Of a DNA stretch of 64,000 nucleotides, positions 36,111 through 47,977 are shown piece by piece. The stretch comes from Zopfochytrium polystomum (lineage: Eukaryota > Chytridiomycota > Chytridiomycetes > Chytridiales > Chytridiaceae). The notes below the pieces were generated by a model, which saw only the letters and a list, made by a program, of their open reading frames with translations, ran no database searches and had not been told where the DNA came from. The stretch covers positions 139,501 through 203,500 of the forward strand of contig JAIVFJ010000112.1 in the NCBI GenBank assembly GCA_025765615.1. Reading direction: 5' to 3'. The position numbers and the translations under genes are program-made. Positions within the stretch are counted from its first letter, which is position 1, and every line of letters begins with the position of its first letter.

Positions 36111-36784
36111 GGGGGGTGACAAATGTTTTCGTGGAAGTGCAGTGCCACTCACTTGCTCTGCCTGCAATAAACTTAATAAACTTGGGCTAGGACCTGACAT
36201 GGAGCGTGGTCCTTATCTGACGCATGATCCAGGTGTGTGCAAGACCGTTGAACGGGAAAAGCGGATATTCTAAATGGCGAACTTCAAGTCTTCATTGAGT
36301 TCATAGTTGGAGATAACGATGAAGAAGACTTTCTTCCGGAGAATATTGTCTACCAGCATGACAATGTGCCCGAACACACAGCGAAAAGGGTAAAAAAGTG
36401 GCTTGAAGATAAAGGGCCCTATGTTATGAACTGGCCTCCGCAGAGTCCAGACTTGAACCCCATCGAGAGCCTTTGGGCTCATGTAAAGCGGATTGTTGCT
36501 CAAGACTGCCCAACAGGCATCAACGCACGGTGGAATCAGTCAAGAAGGTGTGGCGAGAAGTTGATCCAAACTTCCTTCAAGCTTTGGTTGACATTATGCT
36601 GTGAAGGATGCATGCTGTAATCAAAAACAATGGAGGAAATACTTCTTATTGATTGACATTTGGAACTGTTATTTTCTTTGGTGCTGTGGGAGATGCAAAT
36701 CTGTGAATAAACTCGATTAAAGTGTGGTGTGCAGTATTTTTGGTGGCACAGCTTTTGCGCGAAAACATTTGTCACCCCACAGTA
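36111..36784 (+). mobile_element. Internally deleted Tc1-type transposon inserted in the F-box-like pseudogene
   Basis: Inverted ends GGGGTGACAAATGTTTTCG at 36113-36131 and its exact reverse complement at 36760-36778. The right end abuts a TA (36783-36784), after which the host gene sequence resumes. Inside is the C-terminal third of a transposase: NIVYQHDNVPEHTAKRVKKW and SPDLNPIESLWAHVKRIV, both catalytic blocks with D and E intact. A frame change near 36535 is followed by WREVDPNFLQALVDIML and a stop. Confidence 0.8.
36267..36655 (+). pseudogene. Tc1-type transposase, C-terminal remnant
   Basis: Frame open from about 36267 (GELQVFIEFIVGDNDEEDFL). QHDN and PDLNPIESLW are conserved. After a one-base frame shift the usual end (MHAVIKNNGGNTSY) is still readable but lies behind a stop. 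The N-terminal DNA-binding domain and the first catalytic Asp are absent. Confidence 0.75.
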
Positions 36785-37529
36785 CATTCTCCTCTGTCTT
36801 CTTGATTCGCGAGTCGAGGAAACCACTGCCAGAAGTCAATTCTATAAATCGATACTCACTCTTTTATTGAACACCGTAGGCCTCAAACTTTACCAAGCCT
36901 TTCGAGTAGTCACGGGAGGTTGCTGCTCCAAGAAGCAACCACAGAACAGCGGCGTGTCCTTTCCGATCACTTTGTGCAAATCGCACTTCAATGGGTGAGG
37001 CCACAGATCGACTGGAATGATCGGGGACCAGAATTTTGGTGGGGAGCATACCACCGGCTTGCTCGATTGGACGAGCCTGAGGTCGTTCAGCGTCTGTGGA
37101 AGCGGCTCTTTGAGTCGGCTCGAGAGTCAGGTCGCAGGAGTTTGGTGTGTTCGGTGCAGAGAACGGGCCTTGTGTCGTTGCCGACAGCGAGGGCGTGGCT
37201 CGTGATTGCGAAAAGATTGCGGCCCCGCTCGTTGCAGTTAGTGAGACAGATTTTTGGCCAAACCCAGATGGGGCATCAATATTGGCTCAGAGGTATTTTT
37301 TCAACAATACTTTTATGCAAGGAGCTTCAGCTTGGGGGCACTCCACCAGTCACCGGAACTGAAAATTGCTCGCGCCCGCACCGGCAGCCTCGGCGTGGTC
37401 GGCTTCGGCAGCTCTAATCACTGGCGGAATCACTGTCAGCATCTAGCGGAGTGCTGAGCACCTCCTGTCTTCGCAGGCTTGCAATCTGCTTTTCGGCGTT
37501 GACGCGCTTCTTCTTTGGCCCTCTCACTG

Positions 37530-38812
37530 TCCTACCCCTTCTACCCCGATCCTCCCGCTCCACCTGGTCACGGGCGTCATCGTCAACAACGCCGAAAGGT
37601 GCGTGTGCGATGTTTGCTTGCCGGAGCCTTATTCAATGCAGGACTCACCACCTCTCCCCGGTGCTGCCTCGCGGATGGATGCAGAATATCAGAGACGTCC
37701 CACGAAACCTTTATTCTCCGTATATTGCGCGACTCAAACAAGATGCTGAGCGACGTCTCGGCCACGGTCAATACACTCTGCGAAGTGCATGAGGACGGCG
37801 GCGTTGGCGACGATGACGATAGCGAAGGTGACAGTGATGGGGACAGCGACGAGACCAGCGACACCGACGATGATTCCGACATGAACGACGACGACGACGA
37901 CGGCGGCGATGGCGACACCGCCAGGGCTGCGCGGGGCAATAATGGCGACTGAATCGTCGATGCTGTCGGCGAAGAGGGAGAAGATGAAGCGGATCGCGCG
38001 AAGAAACGGACGAATCTGGTCGTCAATCTCCTGTCTTCGGCGCTGATGGCCGCCACTGGGCTGTTGATCCATTTTGGCGACGAGATCGCACGCACGAATT
38101 TTGGGTCCGTTCGTCGATTTGATATGGCGCTTCGCCCTGTGAAGAAGAAACGACAGTTCGAGGAAGTCGAGCTATCTTTTCTGGAGGCGGATACCGTTGC
38201 GTACGGGCGCAAGCGGAGGAGAAGAAAGCCTTCTGGTGATTCTTCTGCGAGCTATTATATCAACTGGCTAAGGACTTTGGTCGCCTACGGTTCGTGTGAA
38301 GGGAGTGGATGCCGCGTACTAGAGCACTACACAGTCGAGCTGATCTCCAAGGCTGCGCCGGTGGATGGTACTTGCATGCTGGACGCCCTTGAGCAGCCCA
38401 CACCAACGATCGAGATACTTTTCCTCGAAGAAGCGGAAACCGAGCGCATCCACTTTGTCACGCGTGGATCAGGGACGCCTTTTGCGCACGATGTCTGACA
38501 TTGCCGCACTTTAGACGAGCCTGGCTGACCGGGGCGACGAGCGTCGTCGCGGCACCGACTTCCACAATATTTTGCAGAACCTGAATTCTTTGCCCTCACA
38601 GCCTCCCCTTGCAGTCCTGGTCGCGGCAATCATCAGAAACGTCCGCTGCAAAGAAGAGAATGTCTACACTTGAAATCGGCGCTTTGGGCTGCCTGGTCAA
38701 CTTCCTCATATTGCTTTATGAGAAAAATAGGCTTTGTCTCACTTCCAACTATGAGAGCGTGGCTCCCGATGGCGAAAAACCTCCGAGGCATTGGCGTGTG
38801 ACCGAACTGTAG
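37530..38812 (+). pseudogene. Decayed copy of the F-box-like gene, central part deleted
   Basis: Order: an F-box remnant near 37540-37760, an acidic tract (SEGDSDGDSDETSDTDDDSD, about 37820-37900), ATGLLIHFGDEIARTNFGSV (compare ASGILLHFGDEMTRLDFAVV), and PTPTIEILFLEEAE near 38400. The copy then jumps to the very end of the gene, IGFVSLPTMRAWLPMAKNL, at about 38725-38800. Several stops and frame shifts. Another C-terminal scrap lies at about 38930-38985, followed by a scrap of the middle (LLDMPSTQYQPF, about 39100). Confidence 0.7.
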
Positions 38813-39326
38813 CATTTCCTTCAATATTGCTGTCCTTAGCGGCGTTGTTGAGTAGTTCTTTTTTTTTTTTTTTTTTTTTTATTTTTTGTTTCCCGCACGT
38901 CGCCTCGCTCAGTAAGGCGAGCCTTTTAGTTGCTGCCGACAGCGAGGGTGTAGCTCGCGCCTGGGCGGGAAACTCTTCGAGGGCGGAAAGGGCAGGTCTA
39001 TGATATTGCAGAACGGATGGGGCGGCTTGACATCCAAGATCCAACGTGCTTTTTATTGGTTCATAGTCCTTTCGTGGTGTGACTTCCAGATTATATCGCT
39101 CTTAGACATGCCTTCGACTCAGTACCAACCATTTCAGTACCAACCATTTAAGTCTGCCGCCGTTTCTTCGCCAGTTGTTCCAGCTGTCATATTTTACCTC
39201 GATACTTTGCATGTGCGAACCTTTCAATTGGACGTTGTGGAATGGGTGGTGGCACTGTCCGAAAAGACAGGTTTTGCCTTCTTGACATGCCTCAGCGCTG
39301 CCTCTCGACAACGACAAATGCCCCAA

Positions 39327-42300
39327 ATGCAACCAGCTCCCACACTCACGACGGCGGCGTCAGTGGGATCGACGGCACCGTCGGCAGCATCGACCACACT
39401 TGGAATAACGGTTGCCTCCGGCGCGGGCTACCTACCGTTTTCCCACAATAACCTGAAAAAACCTTGAAACAACACAGGTGCTTCCCGTCCCGATCCTCTG
39501 CTCGATTCTGGAATACCTCGTCTCCGCACCCCGCATTTACACTGCATCGCGCACATGCAAGGCTTTTCGTTACGCCGCCGCCGTCCTCGCTGCAAGGATG
39601 CTGCGCGACGCCACCTCCACGATCAACACGCTGTGCGCCAGAGGTGACGATGACCTAGACCTTGACGTGTCCGAGATCAGGGACCTCCGCAGTGAAGGCG
39701 ACAAAGCGGAAGTCGGCTACGGTGGCGACAGCGACAATCGCAGGGACAGCTCCCGAGCCGGCGTGGGGGACAGTTTCGACAACATCTTCGACACCGACGG
39801 CGAAGACAACGATGAGGACGATGACGGCGGCAATGATGACGACGACGACGCAGATGGCGACAATGAAAGCGACAACGGAGGCAACACCAGAGGCGCGAAC
39901 AAACGGCAAAGTCTGGTGGTTAATCTCCTGTCTTCAGCAACAATGGCCGCGTCTGGGATCTTGCTCCATTTTGGCGATGAGATGACGCGCTTGGACTTTG
40001 CCGTTGTCCGCCGTTTTGATTCAGCGCTTCGTTTTGCGAAGCGGAAGCAAATCTTTTGCAAATTCAAGGAAGTCAAGTTGTCGTTAGCGGAAGCAGAGGC
40101 CATCCTTTTTGAGTGCCGGCGCGCGCAATATGTTTCTTGCAGTTCTGCCAAACGCAAGTTCGCGACTTGGAAAACGGCGATGAACGCCTACTTTTCCTGC
40201 GAAGGGAGTGTGTGCCCCTCTATTGCGCAACGCACAATCGACTTGGTCCCAGAAGCTGCATCGGGGAATATTGCCGCCGCGTTGGACGTCCTTGCTCAGT
40301 ACACGCCGACCATCGAGATACATAACATTGAAGGAGATGACGATGGGTTGCTTTATTTTATCGACCACAGAGATGCGAAGCAGTTTGGGCATGATCGTGT
40401 CTGGACAATCATAAACCTCCTGTTGCCCTTTTTGGTCAGCCGATCGGATGGACTCAAAGCTTGGAGGTTGGCGACTTGCTTGATTCTATCTTATGTGTGA
40501 GTTTGCAAATGCTGTTTCCACATCTCCTGGTTGATTCATTCTCGATCTTTCCCCCAGCAACCGTAACGTTGATAGCCTGGATACGTTCCAGTGCGAGACA
40601 TACTCTAAACTGTGCGACTTATTTCCACCGGCTTTACTGAAAGACTTGGTCGAAGTGGGTTTGTCTAGTCTGAAAGGCCATACATTTTATGGAAGCGTGC
40701 TTGAGTTTGAAGGATTCACACGTGTCGCAACGAGCAATGAGAGATTGTCCTCCTGCAAAACCGTCCCTTATTCTGGCTGGGCGAAGCTTATTCGTACTTG
40801 TCTGCGGCAGTGCCGATCGCACCCGATTATGACCTTGACTTTCTGGGATATCAGACTGGTGTGGTGTCAGATCAAATTTGCGGAATCGGACCACGATGTA
40901 TGGGCTATCGTGTCGGATGCCGTCGAAAACCAAAAACTTTCCGCAGACGCCGTTGTCGCTCAGGTTTCTGCTGCCAGGCGAACGATTGGAGACAGTGGCG
41001 ACAGATTTTTTGAGGAGGGCTTGAGCGTCGGGAGGGCGGCCGCAAAGTTCTGTCGGCAAGCAGCGACAAATGGCTCAGAGTTGGCGCGTTGCCGTTTCGG
41101 TTTTGTTGACCCGCTCTTTTATGTTCTTCTCGAAATACTAGCCTTGTGGCGAACAATACTGGACAACTCTATTGAGTTGAGCGACGAAAGGTTGGGCTGC
41201 GTCTTCGAGAAGGTGGAGGAAATTACCACGGTCTTGCCCGCGATTGATGTGTACTTGGATTGGGAAGACAGGATGATAAAAAAGACAGCTCCAATGGCAC
41301 TGTGGCCCTACTTGAGTCCGTATCGATCGGAGCCGGTGTTTTCACAGACTATGAAAAAACTGTGCGAATCCAGTTCATTCCTTGACGCTGAGCAGGTCAT
41401 GTGGCTTGTTAAGTCGCTCGGCAACTCCAACATGACGGAGGAGCTTCGACAACTCATCCACGATAAAACTGTAAGCATGATAACCTCGGCCGAACCAAAG
41501 CTCGACGGACGCGTATTTGAGCTCTTAGATGTTCTGTCGACACAGTGCCAACCGTTTGAGGCTGCTGCTCTTCTCCGCCAGTTGCTTCATCTACATCCAG
41601 AGCGTCTGGCTCGCGATAATGATGAGTGCAAATGGTTTGATGTAAGCATCCTCTGCCGTCTAGCGGAACGAATTGAGACATCGACTCTCAGACGTCATTT
41701 CCTTCAATCGATACTCTCGCTTGTGTTAAAGCTCTTTTGCCTCGATGTTTATACGTTCCTTTCGAATGATCACTGGAAGTTGCTGCTGCAGGAGACAACA
41801 GCAGAACAACGGCAAGTCATTTCGGATCGCTTCGTGGAACTCGCACTCTATTGGAATAAACCATGGATCCCCACCACCATATCCGACGGCTGTAGCAAAG
41901 TCCAGCTGCCTGTGCAGAGGACGTTTCCTCTTGAAAGTCTCGAACAGCAAGACCTTGCGGCGCTTTGGACGAGGCTAGGTGACTGCAGCAACAAGCAAAT
42001 ATACGGCTGCGACGTCACCGGCTTTTTGGAGAACTTGGACCGCCTGCCTCCACAGCCTCCCATGCCGTCCAGACTCGCGCAAGCGTCACAAGAGTCACTC
42101 GCAAAGCTGAGAGTATCTTCACTGGAATCGGCGCTTCGAGCTGCTTGGACGCCATCCAGTTATTGCTTTAACTCGAACCGGATGCTCGCTCGCCTGGAGG
42201 ACGACGAGGCCGTTCGGCGGCTGTGGACGCGGCTCTTTAGGTTGGGCCGCAAGTCGGGGTGGAACGGGTTGCCGTGCTCTGTGCGGAAAATGGGGCTTGT

Positions 42301-42364
42301 GTCGCTGCCGACGACAAGAGCGTGGCTTGCGATGGCTAAAAGCCTTCGAGGCATTGACGTGTGA
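39327..42364 (+). CDS. F-box-like protein of a locally expanded family (intact member)
   Basis: Proposed exons 39327-39410 (tentative), 39478-40496 and 40558-42364; 969 residues. Intron 40497-40557 (GTGAGT ... CCCCCAG, 61 nt) is firm. The first exon (MQPAPTLTTAASVGSTAPS) is supported by a phase match to the acceptor at 39477 and by a related sequence with a conserved donor near 42650-42760. Domains: an F-box-like helix pair, LPVPILCSILEYLVSAPRIY and TASRTCKAFRYAAAVLAARM; an Asp/Glu/Asn-rich linker of about 80 residues; then about 750 residues of mostly helical sequence with no recognised repeat. If the F-box is real, the protein is a substrate receptor for SCF ubiquitin ligases and the C-terminal part recognises the target. 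It is flanked by at least five broken copies, which marks it as the likely source or survivor. Confidence 0.7.
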
Positions 42365-42645
42365 CCGAGCGATACAGCATTTTTCTTCTGTTTTGCTGAT
42401 GTTTTTTGTTCTGTTACTCCGGTTTTCTGCTTGCCGGAGTTCTAAATTTGACCCCCTTCCCCCCTTACGTTTATTTTTCCGCTTTGGCAGAAAAGTCTTC
42501 GAGGGAGGGCGGGAATAGGAAGGGGAGCGGGTTCTCGCGTGTGTTTAGGTTTTTAGTGCGCACCTCTTATTAGACACACCCACCAATGTGCTTCGCGATT
42601 TTGGAAAAAAACAAATGGCGGCAAAAAAAAAGAAAGATTCCCGCC
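42365..42645. other. Spacer downstream of the F-box-like gene
   Basis: 3' flank of the F-box-like gene with T-rich and A-rich stretches. No gene seen. Confidence 0.5.
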
Positions 42646-43317
42646 ACCGACAATGCAATCGTCATCGGCTTGAACCGCACCTGCGGCGCCAGTCACCGCG
42701 GGATCATCGACGGGGGCGACAGCAGCAGCTACACTCACGATAACGGTGATGCCACCCGTGCAGGCGGGTCTCTTTTTCATTCCTTCCTATCGATTACACC
42801 GTCGTGCCCGTACTCTCATTCTCACCCTGAAAAAAAAAAAAAAAAAAAAAAAAACCGCCTTTAATTCGGTTGCTTGCAATAACGACAGCATCTTCGACGC
42901 GGGCGACGACGATGACGAGTACGATGAGGACGACGATGAGGGCGACGGTGAGGACGATGAGGACGATGAAGAAGATGAGGACGGTGACGATGAGGACGGT
43001 GATGACGATGCCGATTGCGATGACGATGGCGATGACACCGGGAGCAATGACGACGGCGAGGACGAAGGCAGAACCGCAGAATCTGGTAGTTAATCTCTTG
43101 TTCGTCGGCACTTGCGGCAGGCTCTGGACTCTTGATCCACTTTGGCGATGAGGTGACGCGCTACGACTTTGGGGCCATCCGTGGTTTTGCTGCAGCGCTT
43201 CGTGCGGTGAAGCGGAAACAACTCTTCTGCAAATTCAAGGAAGTCGAGCTGTCGTTAATGGAGGCAGAGACTATCGTTTTTGAGTGCCGGCGCAGGCGAG
43301 ATCTTTCTGCTCCCTGA
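42646..43317 (+). pseudogene. 5' fragment of the F-box-like family
   Basis: Starts with a relative of the proposed first exon (ATGCAATCGTCATCGGCTTGA at about 42652, already stopped). After a 24-base A-run at about 42831-42854 it holds a long Asp/Glu tract (about 42893-43070), then LIHFGDEVTRYDFGAI and LFCKFKEVELSLMEAET. It ends at a stop at 43315-43317. The F-box helices are lost. Confidence 0.65.
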
Positions 43318-43610
43318 ACGAACAAATTTCCTTCGCTGAGCGACCGAAAGCTTCATTTGCGTGCCCGGTTCCATTTTTGAAAGTTTGCAGCCCTCAACAC
43401 CCCTTCCCCCACAGCGTTTTGCACGTTTATCTCACACGTCGACACCGGTCCCGCTAGTAAGCAAATCTTTCCCGGCAAGGTGCGAAACGGATTTAAGCAA
43501 GAAAGAAACAAACAAACAAAAAGGCAAAAAAAAAAAAAACAAAAACAAAAACTGCGAAGTCCAAACTCGTGACACAGAACAAAAAGAAACCCCACCGATT
43601 TCCCCCAAAC

Positions 43611-46600
43611 TTACTCCTTGTGCGGGCGCGGTGATCGCTGCTGTTTTGGCGTTCCCGGCGTCCGGATCGACCGTCCCTCCGACGGCACCATATCCCCCGA
43701 CGGAAACGTGCCTGCAGCCGACGGCGACGACGTTCGCTGGTGGCGCTGCTTTTGGAGGGGAAACAAAATGCAGATTAAGGTGAAAGGGAAGGCCAGCTTC
43801 CTCCCAAACACAAGAGGACTCACCTCGCCACATCTCCGGTTTTCCGCATCTGACCAGCTTTCCACCTCGGGCACGGCAAGCATTAACCTCGTTAATCTTT
43901 CGTCGGCCTCGGCCCCGTGCACGGTTCGTTGGGCCGCGTGCTGGTAGAAATTTTCCGCGTGCTGATGTGAAAGGACAGTTTTTTGCGGAGACGGAGACCG
44001 TTTCAGCGGCGATGGGCTCGCGCGTTTCGCCAGGCTCGGCGGCAACGGCGGGGGCGACATTTTCGGCGTAGGAGATCGCACGCACTTGCCACGTGTCCTG
44101 CCGGCTGGCCCTGCTGCGGAACTGTCCAATTCGAGCCCCTGGCGGCTCCGTTGAAGGGAGTGGCGGCGTCCAGGCGACCCGCTTGAGCGGTTCGGGCTCG
44201 GGGTCGATGAAATCTGAGGGGACGCACGATCTCGCAGCGGCGTTCGTGGGCGCTGCAGGGGTAGCGTTGCTGGTGGTGGGGGGCCAGACGATGTGTGGTA
44301 TACTGATTCGTCGCAGGTATAGCTGCCGTCTCCGTCTCGTCCAACCTCAGGTTGGATGCCGCCGCTGGAAGAGCAAGTCTCTGGTTCGGGTTTCAAATGC
44401 TTGGGCACTGGTGAACCGCCGCTCAGTGTTGGCCACTCGAGTGGAGAACTTGGAGCCTCTTGTCCTTTGGGTGCAGGGAATTCCATTGCCCGGGCTTCGG
44501 TGCAGACATCGACGTCCGCGTAGATAGGAAAACAAACTTCCATACCCACTTCCTCCAATGCTTCATCCTTGCCATCATGTGCAAACTCGCCTGTTTGAAG
44601 TCTGCTCAGCATGTCCCAGTCGTCCCCAACGTTCTCCCGTTCGTCCGCCTCGGCTACTTCCCGCAGTACCTCCGTCCACTCAGCTTCTTGCTCCGCCACG
44701 ATGGGCACAAATTCAGCCGGGGCAACTTCCTCATCCTCTTCGTCCCCGCATCCGTGTGTTTGACTGGCCTCTTTCAGTGCGCCTGCCGTCTCGACGTTGG
44801 CGTCCAGCGTCGTGCTCAAGTCTTCTGCACTATCCTCAGGGGCAGCCTCCTCGGTCGGCGGCACGACAGAAGTGGATCGAGGATCGTCGGCTAACATAGC
44901 AGCGGCATCTTGGGGAATAACGACCACTTCTTCCGTCGTAACGTCCATTCCTGTGGAGGGTGGTCGGAGCAAGTCTTCGCGGAATACGTCAACGTCCTTT
45001 GTAGGTGCGTCTTTGGGTTTGTCCAACTTTTCCTCTTTGCGAAGGGCAGCTTCCCGACGTCCACGCACCAGGAACCAGTCAAGTCCTAGAGTCGGCCTTT
45101 CCACCGTCTTGAGGAATGCATCCATCTCGCGGAAATGGCCCTCGTCCTCAGTAAAGGTTCGGTGGTTCTTGCTCCGTATATGCTGTGGAGCATCCAGGAA
45201 AGAAAAAACAAAAGGTCAGAGGCGGGTTGCAGTATGTTGTTGCCTCCGTGTCCAGTCTCACCTTGCCGTAATTATCGTAGGCCTCGTTGCAATTTTCGCA
45301 CTGACCATTTTTTTCGAGGTACCTTTTCGAGTCAATAAGGTGCCGCGAATAGTACCATGAATGTTCCTTCTCCGTCATCGGCGGCGGGTCCCTGCTGTCA
45401 ACCTCACCGACTGCAGCAATTTTTGCTTTGTCGTCTTTCAAAAAGTACTTCGATGAAGTCTCCGCCGATGCCACCTTGGCTCCAAACTGCTCTTTGACGA
45501 CCCGCATCTGCAGCGAGTCGACACGGGGTCGCGCCGCGAAACCGGTTCCTAACACTGGGTGCCGGCAATCGTCAGTGGTTGCCGCCGGCGGGGCAACCAA
45601 GGACTGGGTTGCAAAGCCAGATGCAATTGACGCCCTTCCAACGGACGCTCCCGACCCCAACAGAGCAGGGCCGCGCGGAAGAGCGGCATTAAAACCACCA
45701 TTGCATTCATTTGCTGCAGCGACATCGGGAGCGTCTCCGTCGAGTGGTGCGTTTCCAGCTGCGCGGGCGTCACGGTCACTTTGATCAGCCACCTCCGCGA
45801 CCTGCGTGAGTCCCTCCTCGGCTTCCTCCTCACTCGCACCTCGTCGCTGATCCTCTGGAATCCACTCAAACGGGCTCGGCATGATTCCATTCTTGGACTT
45901 TCTGCTGATAGCAAGGTCAAAGTTCAACTCGGGTATAGTTCCTTCTGGCAGCGGCTGGTCTTTCTTCCCGAACAGCTTGAAAACATGGGGTTTGTGAACT
46001 TGGGTGACGTCCTCGACGATCAGGTGGTAGTGCCGCAGGTACGACTCCGTGTCGAACACGACGCCTGGTTGTTTTGGGCGGCCTGCACTTGAAGGCGTTG
46101 CAGCCGCAACCTTTTCCTTTTGGATAAGTTTGTCGAAACGGGCTCGCGGGTCTGCTGCCGCCGCCGTTGGCCTTGTAGCAGCGGCTTCGCGGGAAAAAGT
46201 CAGCTGGGAAAGAACAGTGGTGACAGCGTTGCGTGTCGATTGGTTGGACAATGCGCCTCGGAGGCCCGCGCAAATTTTGAGATATTCTGTTCAAAGTCAG
46301 GCGTGATGGGCGTTAGCAGGCCGCAAGTGAAGCTCAACAAAGAAAAGCGCGTACTTTCGACGGGTAGGTGTAGGCGTCCACCATCTTTGGGCTAGTTGGC
46401 GTTCAAGAAATATCAGTTTTCCAGTGCAGAGGAGACCCACGAAGGAAACCGCGGCTGTTGCAGGTGAACGTCTGTTTTACTCACACTTCGAGACACAACG
46501 TGGCTGACGGTATTGTCGAGGAACGTGGACACTTTCTGAGTGGTGACACGGTCACGTGAGAGCGTGAGAACAGGTTCCAACACCACGACCGCACCCCTCC

Positions 46601-47505
46601 ACACATCCCTCAACAGCCTCTCGCCTTACCGCGCCGAGAATCTCCGCAAGCCTCTTGAGCGCATCACTCTCGTGCGACGGGTCGAACATGAACTTGCACT
46701 GACGGAACATGGCCAGATTCGCGGCTGCGCTTTCGGCAGGCTGGGTGGGTCGCTGGGAAAGTGGGGTTGGTGCGGTGTGCGAGGCAGAAGAGCGTGAAGG
46801 GAGAGGAATGCGATCGCGAGGGGCGGTGTTGTCGGTGTGTTCGAGCCTGCTCGCACTGTGGCCCGTCGGAGCAGTCGGAGCAGTGGAATGAACTGGCCGA
46901 GGTTTTGCAAACTGCTGATCGTATTCGTCCATGGACACTCTGGCGCTTGCGGAAGTCGAGACGCGGGGAACGGCATGGGAGAGATCTCGCCCACCTGCGA
47001 TCGGTGACGGGGCAATCCTTCGGCGGCGTGGGTCGACGTTCTCGTCGTTGCCGCCTCCGACCTGCGCTCGGGCGGACAGGTCCGCCTCAGCGGCCGGACG
47101 CTTTCGGCCAGACGATGTCGAAGACAAAAGGGCGGCAGGGTTGGTGGTGGCCGACTTTGCGGACGAGGTCCGGCCGGTCGCTGGCGCGGGATCGCGCCCC
47201 ATAGAGTTGCGATCGCGGAGGGCTGCTTCGATGCCAGCGACATGCGGATCTGCCCTGAGCGGTGGGCGTCTGAGCGGTGCCGGGGGCGGTGCGGACGCGG
47301 CAGGGTTGCGGCCGTGGGCGATAAGACGAGAGGTCTGCGGGAGCGGTTGGGACGGGCGAGGGATCAAAGGGCCAGCAGGCCGCGAAGGAGGCGGGATGCC
47401 GAGGACGGCAGACTGCCTTCGAGGGGGAGCCTGCGTGGCGGTCAGGGCTTTGTGCCTCGGTGGGCCGCTGTCATCGTGGCGTTGGCGGTGCGGGATGTGC
47501 TCCAT
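43611..47505 (-). CDS. DBF4: Dbf4-type regulatory subunit of the Cdc7 (DDK) kinase
   Basis: DDK (Cdc7-Dbf4) phosphorylates MCM helicase to fire replication origins. Minus-strand exons: 47505-46630, 46535-46485, 46391-46355, 46286-45262, 45167-43824, 43748-43611; 1156 residues, all phases consistent. The three Dbf4 motifs are visible. Motif N (BRCT-like) is built from FRQCKFMFDPSHESDALKRL plus KVSTFLDNTVSHVVSRS, split over exons 1-2. Motif M is HYHLIVEDVTQVHKPHVF near residue 405. The motif C zinc finger CENCNEAYDNYGK|NHRTFTEDEGH crosses an intron near 650-675 and continues FREMDAFLKTVERP. Before motif N is a disordered Pro/Arg/Ser region; after motif C come about 480 residues, acidic then Ser/Pro-rich with many SP sites, suggestive of CDK control. 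Two micro-exons (51 and 37 nt) are the least certain part. Intron 43749-43823 is divisible by three. Confidence 0.85.
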
Positions 47506-47977
47506 AGTGGTGCTGGCGGCGTCAAACTTTCAGTCACAGGGGCTAGGAAAAAACAAAAAAGAAAAAAACGGTAGAAAAAAAACCAATACCAACTGCTGCG
47601 AAAACCCTACACAGTCATACCACCCTCTCTCTGCCACAGGGTGGAGCAATCCTGTCCAGTTTGACTATTTGTTGGATCCAAGAATGAGTGAATGTTGTAT
47701 TTCACAGCATGCTTTTCTTTCTCTGAGATCATTTTCGGAGCGATTACATCTTTGGTGATAAGGGGAGTTGTGTGTTCGAGGGGCGAAGAACGTGACAGCT
47801 TGAATTCAGTTTGAGATGAGGCTTTGGTGTAGGCTAGTTCTGCCCCTTGTGTATCTGCTTCTCTCGCTTCCCTCGCCGTCTCTTCACCACCCCAGACGTA
47901 TGTCAAAACAAGAAAACAAGAATAAACCAGCCGCGAAGAAGAAGAAAAAACCCCACCGTCACTGCCAACCAACCACT
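47506..47977. other. Spacer between Dbf4 and the secreted-protein gene
   Basis: Promoter side of the Dbf4 gene and 3' side of the next minus-strand gene. No further gene supported. Confidence 0.5.

Larger units (their letters stand above)
34966..37240 (+). pseudogene. Decayed copy of the F-box-like gene, interrupted by a transposon
   Basis: Begins MQSLPFPILCSGSDDGSD at 34966, then loses most of the first exon. It resumes with MLEFESSTLVPSRGEPSPSC (compare VLEFEGFTRVATSNERLSSC) and runs, through stops and frame changes, to NQYRSEPVLSKTVKRL, AALLRLLLHFSSL, VEETTARSQFYKSILTLLL, EQRRVLSDHFVQIALQW and LVSLPTARAWLVIAKRL. Order and spacing follow the intact gene at 39.3-42.4 kb, with a transposon remnant at 36111-36784. 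Confidence 0.75.
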
